Shown here: positions 51,957-63,714 of the stretch, one piece after another
Layout: every line of letters starts with the position of its first letter
Numbering within the stretch: the stretch's first letter is position 1
NCBI RefSeq assembly: GCF_963678635.1
Contig: NC_087063.1
Coordinates: 82,631,574-82,695,573 of the forward strand
DNA: 64,000 nt
Direction of reading: 5' to 3'
Source of the DNA: Symsagittifera roscoffensis
Lineage: Eukaryota > Xenacoelomorpha > Acoela > Convolutidae
Notes under the pieces: model-generated
The model's database searches: none
Told to the model about the DNA's origin: nothing
What the model saw: only the letters and a program-made list of their open reading frames with translations
Translations under genes and position numbers: made by a program

Positions 51957-53740
51957 GCATATATTGGAAACAACATCTGCAAACTTTTAGTGTACTCTGA
52001 CTGCACCCAATTACAGGGTTGGTAATTTCGAACTTTTAAATTTTTTTATATTCCCATTTTAAAAGCCAGATTTGCAACCACTGAGAGTCCCTGAGAGCAC
52101 CCTACTATAGGGTTCGGAATCCAAAATTTTGTGAATTTTTTAAACCTAAGATTCCCGAAAAAAAAATTGAAAAAAAACGTCTTATCTCGGAAACTAAAAG
52201 GATTTGAGCATTCATATTAAGAGGCAAGAATTGAGACGCCTGGGTGTACGCTGACAATAAGGTTGTATCTTCATCAAGTTAGTAGTTTCAAATTTTCTAA
52301 TTAGTAGAAATAGAATTTGTAGAAGTTCTTTGTAGATAAAATCTTTGAGAAATTTTGAAAAAATCGAAAAACGTCACATCTCGGAAACGAAAAGCATTTG
52401 AGCAGTCGCGTTTAGCAGTGGCATGTGGCAAGATTTGCAACTCTTTAGAGTACCCTGACAACACCGAACTATAGAGTTGGGAATTTCAGATTTTGAAAAA
52501 TAAATAATATTTGGAGGCAAGATCCGCAATCTTTGAGATTACTCTGACAGGACCCAGCTACAGGGTTGGGAATTTCAGATTTTGCGAAAAAAAAATAAAC
52601 ATAAATTTTCTGAAAAATTTTGAAAAAATTGCAAAAAACGTCATATCTCGAAAACTACAAAGAATTGAGCAGTCATACTTGGAGGCAAGATTCGCAATCT
52701 TTGAGAGTACTCCGAAAGGACCTAACTACAGGGTTGGGAATTTCAGATTTTTAAAAACTAATAATAGGTTAAGTTTTCTGAAAAATTTTGAAAAATCACA
52801 AAAAAGGTCATATCTCGAAAACTACAAATAATTGAGCAGTCATATAGGAGGCAAGATCCGCAATCTTTGAGATTACTCTGACAGGATCCAGCTACTGGGT
52901 TGGGAATTTCAGATTTTGCGGAAAAAAAATTAACATAAATTTTCTGAAATTTTTTTGAAAAAATCACAAAAAACGTCATATCTCGAAAACTACAAAGAGT
53001 TGAGCAGGCATATTTGGAGGCAAGATTCGCAATCCTTGAGAGTACTCTGACAGGACTTTACTACAGGTTTGGGAATTTCAGAATTTAAAAGAAAAAAAAT
53101 AATTCAAGTTTTCTGAAAAATTTTGAAAAAATCGCAAAAAACGTCATATCTCGAAAACTACAAAAAATTGAGCAGTCATACTTGGAGGCAAGATTCGCAA
53201 TCTTTGAGAGTACTCCGAAAGGACCTAACTACAGGGTTGGGAATTTCAGATTTTCAAAAACTAATAATAGGTTAAGTTTTCTGAAAAACTTTGAAAAAAT
53301 CACAAAAAAGGTCATATCTCGAAAACTACAAAGAATTGAGCAGTCATATTTGGAAGCAAGATCCGCAATCTTTGAGATTACTCTGACAGGACCCAGCTAC
53401 AGGGTTGAGAATTTCAGATTTTGCGAAAAAAAATTAATATAAGTTTTCTGAAAATTTTTTGAAAAAATCACAAAAAACGTCATATCTCGAAAACTACAAG
53501 GATTTGAACAGTCATATTTGGAGGCAAGATTTTTAACTCCTTAGAGTACTCCAACAGCACCCAACTGCAGGGTTGGGGACTTCAAGTTTTGTAAATTATT
53601 TTGTTATTTGAAATTTCTGAAAATTTTTGAAAAAATCTCAAAAATCGTCTTATCTCGCTAGCTAAAATGAAAATGATTCGGGCATTCAAAATTGGAGGCC
53701 AAAATCGCAACCCCTAATTCGATATTGGGCTGCTTAATTT
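51957..53740. repeat. 168-bp tandem repeat array
   Basis: GGAGGCAAGATYCGCAATC recurs at 52513, 52681, 52847, 53016, 53184, 53352, 53520 and (diverged) 53694, i.e. steps of 168, 166, 169, 168, 168, 168 and 174. More diverged units lead in from about 51957. Each unit also holds CATATCTCGAAAACTACAAA and GGGTTGGGAATTTCAGATTT. Units 52681 and 53184 are almost identical, suggesting variant types in a higher-order pattern. Confidence 0.9.
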
Positions 53741-55348
53741 AAACTCGGTAAAATAACCACTAAAATCAAACTGGAAAATCGAAAAAAAAAATCTTAACCA
53801 TTGCAATATACGATATAGCTTAAACATGCAAAAATAACACGTTGAAAAAGCTTAAACATGGCGAGATAGTGAAGCCCGCATTTAAATATATAATAGATTT
53901 AAGTTAAGTGAATACTCCACACTCCATATAAATTACTAAGTGATGTATTGTGTCTGATAACGTATTAACAAGAGCAAATTGCTTGCCTCAATTCATTTTG
54001 AAATGATTCAATGTGTCACCTACGCTTTAAAAAAACATTAGATATTGCGCGTTAATTATCCAATATGACATATAGAAATCAATTTCCTAAATTCGATAAT
54101 CTGTACGTTAAACACAAATGGTCACCAGTAAAAATTTCATTTTTCATTTTGAGTGTTGGACATCAATTTTTTTCAATCAGCGTTAAAAAATTTTGCCTAA
54201 ATGCCTTACTTAAAAACAAAATTATTTCTGGAGAAAAAAATATCCGAGCACAAAAATTCTATCATTTTGTTCCAGAGTCAAAACAACTAGTTAATTTCGA
54301 TTATTTGATAATTTGGACAAACTTCCATCCTGAAAAAGTAACAATGCCTTCAAAGAATTAATTCTCCGAGAAATCCGATGCTATCAAAACAAACTTGGAC
54401 ATCAAAAATGCAAAACTAGTTGCTGTACAGTAATTTTCAAATTCATACAAAAAATACGGCGACTTTACAAAGTTAGAGATAGAAAAGCGATATGGATTGA
54501 TTACTATGAACACGCCTAAGCTAGCAGATTACAAAGCATAAGCTTCTTCTAATTTGACGATGAGCGTTGTTAGATAATAAGCTTTACAGGTAAGTTAACG
54601 ATAATTTCCAATCATTTTATAACAGAAATACTGAAAATCAAAACAAAGCTGTTCATTTTTAAAAGAATCGGAAATAAATTATATTTTGAAGCAAGAAACT
54701 AAGATCTTTCAAATGATTTCTAAGCTTTTACATTTAGGTTCCATAATAATGAGTCAAAAATTCAAATGTATTTGAGGTTTTGCAGCTGATAATAGTTCGG
54801 TTTCCGATTCTCTTGTTATTTTGATAACCTCAAGCACTTCACAGATCAATCAGAACAAAAAAAAACAGTCAGTTTGAAATAAAAAATCCCAGGCAGCAGA
54901 CATCGCTACAGTTTTTTCTAAATAAGTCACGAAGACGATAGATATGCAGTTACAAAAATATCTGCAGTTTTTCAGCTTTACAAAACCAAATAGAAATTTC
55001 TCGACCATGTGGTGTCATTGCTTCTTTTGTTCTCTGAAACTGTTTCGGGTATCTTGGTATCTGCAGCTTGTGCCTAATTCAATCGATTAATATCAGCCCA
55101 ACGAATTCTTACAAGTCTGGATTGCTGAAACAGAAAAACTCATAAATTATTCTCACTCACTTCTAAAAAAAACTTTTTCATAAACTGTTTTCACTCTTTA
55201 AAAAATGAATACTTCTCACGGTTTGAAATTAGTTCCTTTTCTGAACTTTTTTGATTTAATTCTGATTTTTCAATCCGGCGATCCAAACGAAACAATTAAT
55301 TGTTATTTTTATACCAATTCAAACTAACTTTTAGGGAAGTTTATAAAA

Positions 55349-56320
55349 ACACAGAGGCGAAGCGGAGCTTCGCATCACTTGCGATTCAACACAAACATAA
55401 AAAAACTTAGAAGTACAAAAAGCATAAATGTTGAAAAAAATTAGGTCTACTAAAATTTTCGTGTCTCGATAAAATTTCAATTTAGGCAAACATGCCGAGC
55501 GAAACATTTGAATTTTAAATTAGCAATGGAACAAAACTGACGAAGCGGAAACAAAGCCGACAATTTTTGAGCAGACACCAGTTGAGCCGAAAAAAAAATT
55601 GATTATGTCAAAAGAAGTATCATGTCCCCCAAAAATACGATGAACAACACTTGCAACCATAATGAACATAGCCAACTGACAGTTCGCAAGGAGAAATGAT
55701 GCAAAAAAACTGACTTATTTAAAAAAAAAATTTCAACCTTCAAATTTCGAAGAAAAAATAGACGGCCTTAAACCTCTTTGAGTTTCTAGAGCAATTCATA
55801 ATTAGCACTTTTTGATAAACTAACCCAATTTGCGAAAACTGGATGATTGGTTAAAATTTTTTATTCTGCTGGGAAATCTGACATTTAAATTCCATTTTCA
55901 AAATTAGAAGTCGATCAAGTTTTTCGGTATTTTTACATTTGATAGAGGAGTTTGCCTTCCTTTTATCAAAGGAAATGAACTGAATTTAAAAAGAAATCAA
56001 AAGTCAAACGCAAAAAAAAAACAAATTTGAGTCTGATTAAAAAATTTTCCTGAAAAAAAAAACAAAAAACAATTCATCGTGACCTATATAAAGGTCTGAA
56101 CTACGTTCTTCCAATTAGAAAAACTGGCATGGTCTCAGATTCGCGCGCTTGATACTTCGCGGCATAGCCCCGCTCCTTACCACCACACTACTGGGCTCAT
56201 ATTTTCATGAAAATTACCTTCATTAATAAAGCAAGCTATCAAACGATTCAAGTGATTCTGTTAAACTAGTTGTTAACTAGAAAAAAAAGTATATACTCCA
56301 GTTTGATAACGCTTATTTAA
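55349..56320. mobile_element. Hairpin-ended element, family A
   Basis: It starts ACACAGAGGCGAAGCGGAGC, has the GCCGACAATTTTTGAGCAG block, and ends GTTGTTAACTAG...GATAACGCTT. A tRNA-like insert (56125-56200) lies within. Confidence 0.5.
56125..56200 (-). repeat. tRNA-like sequence (SINE remnant)
   Basis: Minus strand: GTAGTGTGGTGGTAAGGAGC with a weak B box (CGCGAATCTGAG). Confidence 0.4.
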
Positions 56321-56365
56321 TCAACAAATAAAGCCACAGTTTTTGCTAAAGATCCGAAATAACAG

Positions 56366-56371
56366 TTTATT
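56366..56371 (-). terminator. Synaptophysin-like gene polyadenylation signal
   Basis: AATAAA on the minus strand about 70 bases after the stop. Its use is inferred. Confidence 0.45.
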
Positions 56372-56442
56372 TCAAAATATGCCACCTTGAAGGTTCGGGT
56401 ATTTCAGCTATTCACCTTAGTATACCAACAAAAAACAACTGA

Positions 56443-56649
56443 CTAAGGCGGTATTTGATGTTGTTCCGGCAGAGACGATTCCCCGGTTTGGTGGTCTGCA
56501 GGCGTGTGAGTCCCATATCGCTGAGCATTCGATCCACTAGCAGAGGCCGGTTTTCCCATCCTCTGGAGAATAAGGTCAAACCAGGGCGTGTCCTTGACCA
56601 GGAAGTAGATGTTGGCCGACCAGGCAAACAGATTCACAAAGCCCATTCC
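56443..56649 (-). CDS. SYP-like: Synaptophysin-like terminal exon with TM4 and tail
   Basis: TM4 GMGFVNLFAWSANIYFLV, then KDTPWF and a ~40-residue polar tail rich in Gln, Ser and His, ending at a stop at 56443. Confidence 0.88.
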   Translation of the reverse strand, partial: GMGFVNLFAWSANIYFLVKDTPWFDLILQRMGKPASASGSNAQRYGTHTPADHQTGESSLPEQHQIPP

Positions 56650-59600
56650 CTAAAGATGAAATGATTTCATAACTAAGTAGGTAAAAACAGTCAGAGGTTA
56701 AATTTTAATTTGAACTAAATTGAAGCCTTGCACATCTTAATAGCCAAAATAGAATGATTTGTGGGCAGCTACATTTTTTACGACAAGAACTGCAAAAGGA
56801 AGTTAGAGCAAAATCTGAGCTGACGGTTCAATAGCGAGCAGCAAAAATCGTCATCAGGGTTCAATAAATAAACAAAAAGTGGTTGGCAAAAAAAACAAAT
56901 TCTGATGATGGTTATTGTGACCAAACAAAACGAAGCCCTGATAATACGGATTGAAATCTTATTTAACCACAGTTGCAAAGAGTCATGAACTCAAAGCCAG
57001 AAAAAAATACTGGCTTCTTTGAAAAAAAATTTCAAATATCAAAATTCAATTAAAAAAATATTCGACCGTAAAGTTTTTCGAATTTCGAGAGCAATTCATG
57101 ATTGAGCATTTTTTTGGGATGAAATTAACCCAAATTGAAAAAAAAATGGATCATAGTTTAATTTTTTTTATTCCACTGGGAAATCTGTAAATTGAATTCC
57201 ACTCTCGGAATTAGAATTCGACCACGTTTTTCGTAACGTTTACACTTTAACTGATCAATAGTGGAGTTTGGCTTCCTTTTAACCAAGGAAAAAAGTGAAC
57301 CTAAAAAGAAGTCAAAAATCAACCTGCGAAAAAAAAATGAGCGTGAACGAAGAACAAAACTTTCCAAAAAAATCGAAAAAAAATCACGAGTACCTTTACA
57401 AGAGTATTCTCTACGTAATAAACTAAAAAAAACATTACAGATTGCTGAAACATTACAAGGAGGCAAATAAAAGCTTCACAAGATCTGCAATCTATAAATA
57501 CAATTAGAAAGATTTGAATGAATAAACAATTTTCTCCTTTCATTTGAAAACATAACTACATGTATAAGGGCAAAGCACTGAAGCTCTGACTGCTTTTCAA
57601 CGTCTATGAAGTAATTTTAGCTTTGAAAGATTTTTATTGCAAATTAAATTTGTTTTAAATTATTTAATCCACCGACACATTTATTCAATTTCGGGCTGAG
57701 GCCATTGCTATCTTTCAACTGCTAATTAAAAAGTCGAAAGTTGTCTGGAAAAAAATAGCAAACAAACATTCGGTCATTTTCTTTAAGTCCGCAAACCAAA
57801 ATACAAACTACAAGTTCTCATTACAAAGTATGACCCAAAAATGCTTGAAGCGAAAACTAGAAATTTTTATCGCCTAAATTATTTATCGAATAAAATTAAA
57901 TTTTTTGAAAAAAGACAATTAATTGCTAACAATGACGGGTTTAAAGATACCGAGCTTTTTTGAGTGACTTGTAGAAACTCAAACAAACTAAGTCCAAAAC
58001 ACCAAAAAATTTAAAACGCCAAAAACACGCAACAGATAGACCACAATGCGCCATTTGCGCCAAAAAAACCATCTAAGACGTTGAGCCAAAACTTTTTAAG
58101 CGAACGATAGGCCACAACTTCAACCTTATTTTAATTAGTTCAAAACACCCTGCTTCGAAAAAGCGATGAATGCATCCCGCATATTTTAGAGTCCTAGGCC
58201 AGTCAGACAAGCTGTTCACAGGAGAAAAGCATAGTTCCCGAATTGATAAACTTTGCTTATCACAAGTGTAAATTTTCAAAAAAAAAAAGATTTTCACACT
58301 AGCCAGTAAATACAAAAAAGTAAGAATAAGCTTTATGAAAACTTTTGCTATTGCGGAATCGATCCTAAGACAAGAGATTTTAGAGTCTCCTATTCTCACA
58401 TCTGCGCCACGTGCCCTTGACAAATTACTAACAGAAGCCACAAATAAAACAGCTATACATGCTAATGAATTGACAATGTAATGCAGCAAAAGTGGCACCA
58501 AATACCAAAAGAATTGCGATGTATTGAATTGAAAATCTTCTAAAATCGAGAGTTTTCATTATTGTACTGCTGTCTGAAACAAATAGCTTCTTTCGGTTAA
58601 TTTAATGAATTAAGAATGCATCAACTGAGTTAACGTATTACCAATCGAATGTCAAAGTACATGCTATCAAAAAGCCATGATGGTGCCCCCAAAAGGGGCT
58701 TCAATATTTGCGACTTAGGTTGAAAAAGGAAAAGTCGTAGTACTATTACAATACGCTCGCTAAAGCTTGGAATTGTAAACAAGGTATCAATGAACTCGAG
58801 GTGACCAAAAAATGGCCTTTCACTGTTTTTTTATCTTTGTAGAAAAAATCAATTACTTTCAGCTGGTGTAGTATTGGCTGTATTAAATTTAGCCCTTATC
58901 CTGGTAATGACTAATAAAGATGCCCTATCTCAAAACAAAATGACAAAAAATATCAGATATAACTAAGCGCTGAGTATATCTTTGAGCTTATTCTATACTT
59001 TTTTGTTGAATTTGGAAAAGTTCAGTTTTTGAATTGACGTTTTGTGGGCAGCTAATTTTCCTTTAATTTGTCTTCTCTAATTTTGACATCTTCCAAATCT
59101 TTGAATATTGTCCACACAATTCTATTGCCTCTACTTTGAAATAAATTATTCTTTTTAAAACGCAACAAAATATTGCCAAATTGACCCGGTTGGATGACTC
59201 ACCACGGCGAATCCGAGTGCCCTGTACTCTGCATCATGAGTCACTGTACAGCTCAATTCTCCTTCCGTAGTGGAGTGACACTCCTCGATCTGGAGGAAGA
59301 TTCTAGCGGGACTGGTGTACTTTTCGATCTGGTTCTTCGCCCGGATGAGAGCGAAAGAGCCACAAAACCAGAAGATGCAGATCAAAATGTGCACGAACAC
59401 GTCCTAAAACACAAGAAAAAAGATGAACCCAGATTTACACGATTGCTGTGCAAGCAGAATAAAATGTTCCGGCCACAGTTGTTTTAGCAAAACTTACACA
59501 GGCGAAGTTGCGCTTCGCAAACACTAGCGAGAGCAAAACCAGAGTTCTAAAAAGTGCAATAAGAAAAAGTAAAAATAAGCCTCGAATTAGTAAAAATTCG

Positions 59601-60387
59601 TCAATGTCTCGGACTCGAACCTACGACGAACAAGAAGTTATGAGTCTCAAGCACTAACCAATCAGCCACGGACGCTTAAAAATCTCCAACACAGGCCACA
59701 AATATAGCCGAGAACCGATGCTATGAAATTTCAATTGCTACAGATCGTGATTATAGAAAAAGGCACACAAGTGAACATTTTCAATGAACAGTTTTACTTG
59801 AGAGTTAGATTAGAAAAAAAGAAGGTTCGTACTAAAACACTAGCTGCTTGCTAGCGTAAAAAAAATAGTATCGATCGAAGCACGACTTTAATAAGATATG
59901 CCCTTCGTCATCTGACTTCTCTTAGCTGAATCTATTTTGAAAACTAGGATAACCGGTTGCTGCAGAATAAGCACAGAAACTTCCAATCACTATGAGTACG
60001 GTGAGTAAGTTCGGAATTAAAGACTTTTTCTGTAAATTTTTTCATCAGATTCTCCTGTTAATTTATCGACCGTCAGCATAGTTTTTCACACTTCGTGACG
60101 TGACTTGGTCGGAACCCAAAAAAAAAACATTTCTTAATTTAGAAAACAAATCGAACAAACGGACTATTTTGAATCCGATTCCATCGTGCGATTGTAACGT
60201 AGGGGAGATGAAGACGTAGGCGACTACTGCCACCATACAGTAGATGAATCCGAGCACCCCGGTGAACACAAAGAACTTGGGGGAGGACTCCTGGTCACTG
60301 TGAGCCACCCGCAGCACTTGAGAAGAGGTACTGGTCAAGTTGGTAGTTGTTTCACAGAGAGGCAACTTCACTTCATGCTCGTTCAGA
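56443..60387 (-). CDS. SYP-like: Synaptophysin-family gene, 3' part
   Basis: Three phase-0-linked exons (60165-60387, 59203-59403, 56443-56649) give TM2, TM3 and TM4 of a MARVEL/synaptophysin protein plus a short cytoplasmic tail. The family makes four-pass proteins of small synaptic or trafficking vesicles. Order and spacing match vertebrate synaptophysin/pantophysin, including two lumenal Cys before TM4 (EECHSTTEGELSC) and the GFVNLFAW...DTPW block (GFLNLVLW...ETGW in human). The N-terminus and TM1 were not found in 60388-64000. The tail lacks the Tyr/Gly repeats of vertebrate synaptophysin, so pantophysin/SYPL or an ancestral member fits better. Confidence 0.87.
56650..59202. other. Last intron of the synaptophysin-like gene
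   Basis: AT-rich with dispersed repeats, a tRNA-like remnant and a family A/B end segment near 58207-58265. No exon seen. Confidence 0.5.
58350..58425 (-). repeat. tRNA-like sequence (SINE remnant)
   Basis: Minus strand: CACGTGGCGCAGATG..., ACTCTAAAATCT (anticodon loop-like) and GGATCGATTCC. Confidence 0.45.
59203..59403 (-). CDS. SYP-like: Synaptophysin-like exon with TM3 and lumenal loop 2
   Basis: 67 codons, phase 0 on both sides, donor GTGAGT. TM3 is VFVHILICIFWFCGSFALI. The loop holds the paired Cys (EEC...ELSC) and ends YRALGFAV. Confidence 0.88.
59496..59860. mobile_element. Hairpin-ended element, family B, typical copy
   Basis: About 365 bp: GCGAAGTTGCGCTTCGC hairpin, CAAACACTAGCGAG, minus-strand tRNA-like module (59600-59680, with GACTCATAAC resembling a tRNA-Met anticodon arm and GGTTCGAGTCC as B box), end hairpin ACACTAGCTGCTTGCTAGCG. 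Confidence 0.7.
60165..60387 (-). CDS. SYP-like: Synaptophysin-like exon with lumenal loop 1 and TM2
   Basis: Acceptor CTTCGTAG. Loop with KLPLCETTTNLTS (N-glycosylation sequon NLT), then TM2 FFVFTGVLGFIYCMVAVVAY. The donor was set at ATA|GTCCGT because the next exon needs phase 0. Confidence 0.85.
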
Positions 60388-60771
60388 CTACGAAGAAAAT
60401 GGACTCAATTCGAAACTATTTTTAACAAAACACTAAATTATTCTTAACAATGAGATAAATATTACCAAAAAGGTTTCAAAAATATGCAATATAAACCAGC
60501 TGAGGTAAGCCAGCTACCCTATAATCAGCCAAAGAAACAACGCAATTATAACATAATAGTTATGAAACAATTATATAAAAGTAAAATTTACAAACACCCT
60601 TCAAGTTTCATTCAATTGTCAAAATTAGCGGCTAGTTTATTTGCTCTCTGACGCAAATTTCGGCTGGCTTATATACCCTGCTCATTTTCGGCTAGCTTCA
60701 ATTCAGCTGATTTATTCAGACTCGTAGCTCAAGTACTCAAGATAAAATTGAGAGTATAATTGTGATGCTCA

Positions 60772-61850
60772 ACACAGAGGCGAAGCTTCGCACCACTTGC
60801 TTACAAAAAATGGAATGGCAGCTATCCAAAAAATAGGACAAAGCAACTGATTCAAGAACAGAAACCAAATTCTCATTTATTTGTCTCGAAGGCGGTTGAA
60901 ATACTAGAAAGACACTAAGAAGCAAATTGCTGGTGTGAAATACGCAGGGCGGGTTTAGGGGGGGACGTCCTCCTTCCCCCCACCCTCAGGGATTCGACCC
61001 CCTGCCGACCCAAAGGTTGCCCCTTTGTACTATATCCATTTTTGGCTGACGGACCCCTAAATTTTTCTAAAAGCGCCTTTGGCGCCAATATATACTAATT
61101 TTGAGGGGGAGCGCTAGCCGAAAAAACGCTATTTTTTAGTCAAAAGATTTTAAAAAGTGCCTAAAAGCGCTTTTTTGCCTGTTTTTTTTTTTCAAAACTT
61201 TGCCTGCGGCGCACAAAAATTGGCCAAAACAAGGTTTTTTTAGTACTTTGGGAGAGCTCGGAAAATCAATTTAGTCGAACTAAAGAAAAAAAAGGTCGAC
61301 AAAACTTTCGAAAATTTTTTGGAAATCCGCCCCGCCCTCGAAAAAATCTTTGATCCACCCCCTGGAAATCCGCCAACCCCCCAAAAAAACAACGTTAATC
61401 AAACAGTAAACGAGCAGACAACACTTAAGTTGACAACAAATGAGCCGAAAAAAATGCTGTTAATGCTTTTAAGCTATAGCAAAAAATCTGAAAAATCACA
61501 ACTTTTCCCTTCTCCAAGAGCACAATTTCAATGAAAACATTTTGGCCTTTTAAACTAAAAATTATGAAGCACCCAAAATGATATAAAGTCAGCTAAAACA
61601 AGTCAAGCCGAAAAATGAAAAAACATCAGCGAAAAAAAAGAAAAATAAGAGTTGCTTTGAAAGCAACGAATGAAATTCGTTCGTTATTAAATTGGATCGG
61701 CTACTGTTAAAAATGCAGACATGATCGAAAAATATGCGCTTCCAGGCATCTTAATGATCAGAACAGAAATGTGAACTGATTTGTTGAAAAGTTGCTAGCT
61801 GGAAAAAAGTCTATATTCCGATTTAATAACGTTTGCTAATCGCAAGCGTG
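60772..61850. mobile_element. Hairpin-ended element, family A, interrupted by a MITE
   Basis: ACACAGAGGCGAAGCTTCGC start; the end is CTATATTCCGATTTAATAAC followed by GCTAATCGCAAGCG. The hAT MITE at 60945-61364 is inserted inside. Confidence 0.6.
60945..61364. mobile_element. hAT-type MITE, family 1, copy f
   Basis: 420 bp, 8-bp duplication GAAATACG/GAAATCCG with one mismatch. It is inserted inside a hairpin-ended family A element (60772-61850). Confidence 0.8.
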
Positions 61851-61896
61851 AAAATGTTAACTAAATTGTATGCTAAACTGCTACTTAATGATGTAC

Positions 61897-62254
61897 CAGG
61901 GTGGGAGTTTTAAACGTTTTTTATCCAATTATACATTAAAATATGTTTTTTTTTGTTGATTGGCTTTTAAAAAAATTATTTCGCGAACACTGAATTCAAC
62001 AGTTAAATTGTTTGTACAAGAAAGTCATTTTCCCCGCTTTTTCGACGTCAAGTTGATTTCTCAAAATTCTTAAAATTGAGGTGTGAAACTTCGAGCACTA
62101 TTGCGTCATAACTTTAGCACTATTGCGTCATTAGCCGAAAAACGACTTTATGTGTATTTCGATCAAATTGTTTTAAACGTGTTTTTTTCCCGCTGTTTTA
62201 AACAGTTTTTTAACCCTGTGTTTTAAACTGTTTAAAACAAAGTCCCCCACCCTG
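61897..62254. mobile_element. hAT-type MITE, family 2
   Basis: Inverted ends CAGGGTGGGAGTTTTAAAC and GTTTAAAACAAAGTCCCCCA...CCCTG; 8-bp duplication TGATGTAC/TGATGCAC (61889-61896, 62255-62262). Confidence 0.75.
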
Positions 62255-63184
62255 TGATGCACCCGTGCAATGATTAATTTACCGATAAATATTATGGCGT
62301 ATAAATAATAATTTCATTCAATAGCAACATACTCCAGAATTATATTCTATTAGCAGAAATCATAAAGCCGTACTTTTTGTGTATATTTTTTTCGATAACT
62401 CGATAAACGTTTTTAAAAATTTACTTCTTTCTAGGAGAAAAAAAACAAAATAGCATCAGAAAACTCGTCATAAATCGCTGATTAAGAAAGAAAAACTGCC
62501 CATCAAAACCTTATAGTCAGGAAGTCATGAAACATTATTATTATGTCGAGAAGTAGCTCTTGATAAGGTTAACTCAGGCAGAAATAGACAAATTGGAGCA
62601 GGCGAAAACTTGCGAAGAGTAATCAGTCGATGCATACCAAGAAGATTTAAAAACGAGATCCAGGATAGTGTTGGCTGCCAACAAACTTGAGCCATTGAAA
62701 GCTCAATTCATGCTGCTAATCACTTTTATGAAAAAGGCCACATACATTGAAAAAGACCGGAAACACTACAAATTGATGCAACAAATGCATTCAACAACTT
62801 GAATCGGCAACTTTCCCTAACAATGTGCAACCTGATAAACTTTTCCAAATGTTCCTGATGAAACTAAAACATTTCAAGAAAACTAAATCAATTTGTAGCT
62901 TTTTCTACGCTAGAAAAGAAATCTAAAAAATTCTTTTTTCAATAAACGTCAATCAATTTTTTCCAGCTATTTGCACTTTCATTATTGGAGAGATTATATG
63001 GCTTTCTTTGAGCAAATAAACTTGAAATGAATTTAAAAAAAAGAAAGTAAAACCTGAAATACTGAATTGGAGCAAACCTAATGAATGAAAAAGAAAAAAC
63101 AATGGTCAAATAAGTAACTTCAATTATTTCATTGACATTTATAAGATAACTACTGTTTCAGCTTTCGAATTGCTTGAATAATTA

Positions 63185-63714
63185 ACACAGCGGCGAAGTT
63201 GCACTTCGCATACACAAGCAAAATTTGACCGATAACGCTACTGAGAAAAACTGAATGAGAAAAACTTTACGAAATTTCTTCAGTGACGCACGCGAACTAT
63301 GAATCTACATAACTGCCAAGTGACGCAAGCCAATTATGATGCATTTGCAGCATCAGTCAATTGAAAAAAAAGAAACTTACCAAATAACATGCCTCAATTT
63401 ATAGAGCGGACACATTTTAACTAGTATATGTAAAAGTTCATCAAAGTCATCCGACCCTGCCCAGGTTCGAAGCCTCCTATTTTGTTGCGGGTCTCCTTCC
63501 GTACCACTACGCTACAGATCCATGATACCTTGATACTAAAGTGCTATTTGTAATATAATATTCTGTGTTAATATCTTTAGCATCGGCTGCACATAATAGC
63601 TGGTTATTGATCAAATTGAAAACTTTCAAAATGAACACATTTTGTCGCAACATTTGCGATTTAGGTGGGAAGAAAAGAGAGTTCACACTATAGCACAAGC
63701 ATTGCTTGGTTAAT
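63185..63714. mobile_element. Hairpin-ended element, family C
   Basis: Near-collinear with the copy at 15616-16174, including the CTGCCCAGGTTCGA tRNA-like block at 63452-63522 and the CACAAGCATTGCTTG end. Confidence 0.7.

Larger units (their letters stand above)
49803..56442. other. Spacer between the synaptophysin-like and giant genes
   Basis: About 6.6 kb, both genes reading leftward. It contains the 168-bp array and a family A element. A 98-codon plus-strand frame at 54065-54361 resembles no family I know and sits alone, so it is not called a gene. No promoter motif could be placed with confidence. Confidence 0.5.

Noticed and set aside
51957-53740. CRISPR-like array
   Set aside because: Whole 168-bp units repeat with no short-repeat/unique-spacer pattern, and the DNA is eukaryotic.
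54065-54361. 98-codon plus-strand frame in the spacer
   Set aside because: AT-driven Lys/Asn/Phe/Ile composition, no recognised motif, no splice partner. It might be a relic, but there is not enough to call a gene.
58073-58501. 142-codon minus-strand frame in the last intron of the synaptophysin-like gene
   Set aside because: It runs across a tRNA-like remnant and a dispersed repeat end, so the openness is accidental.
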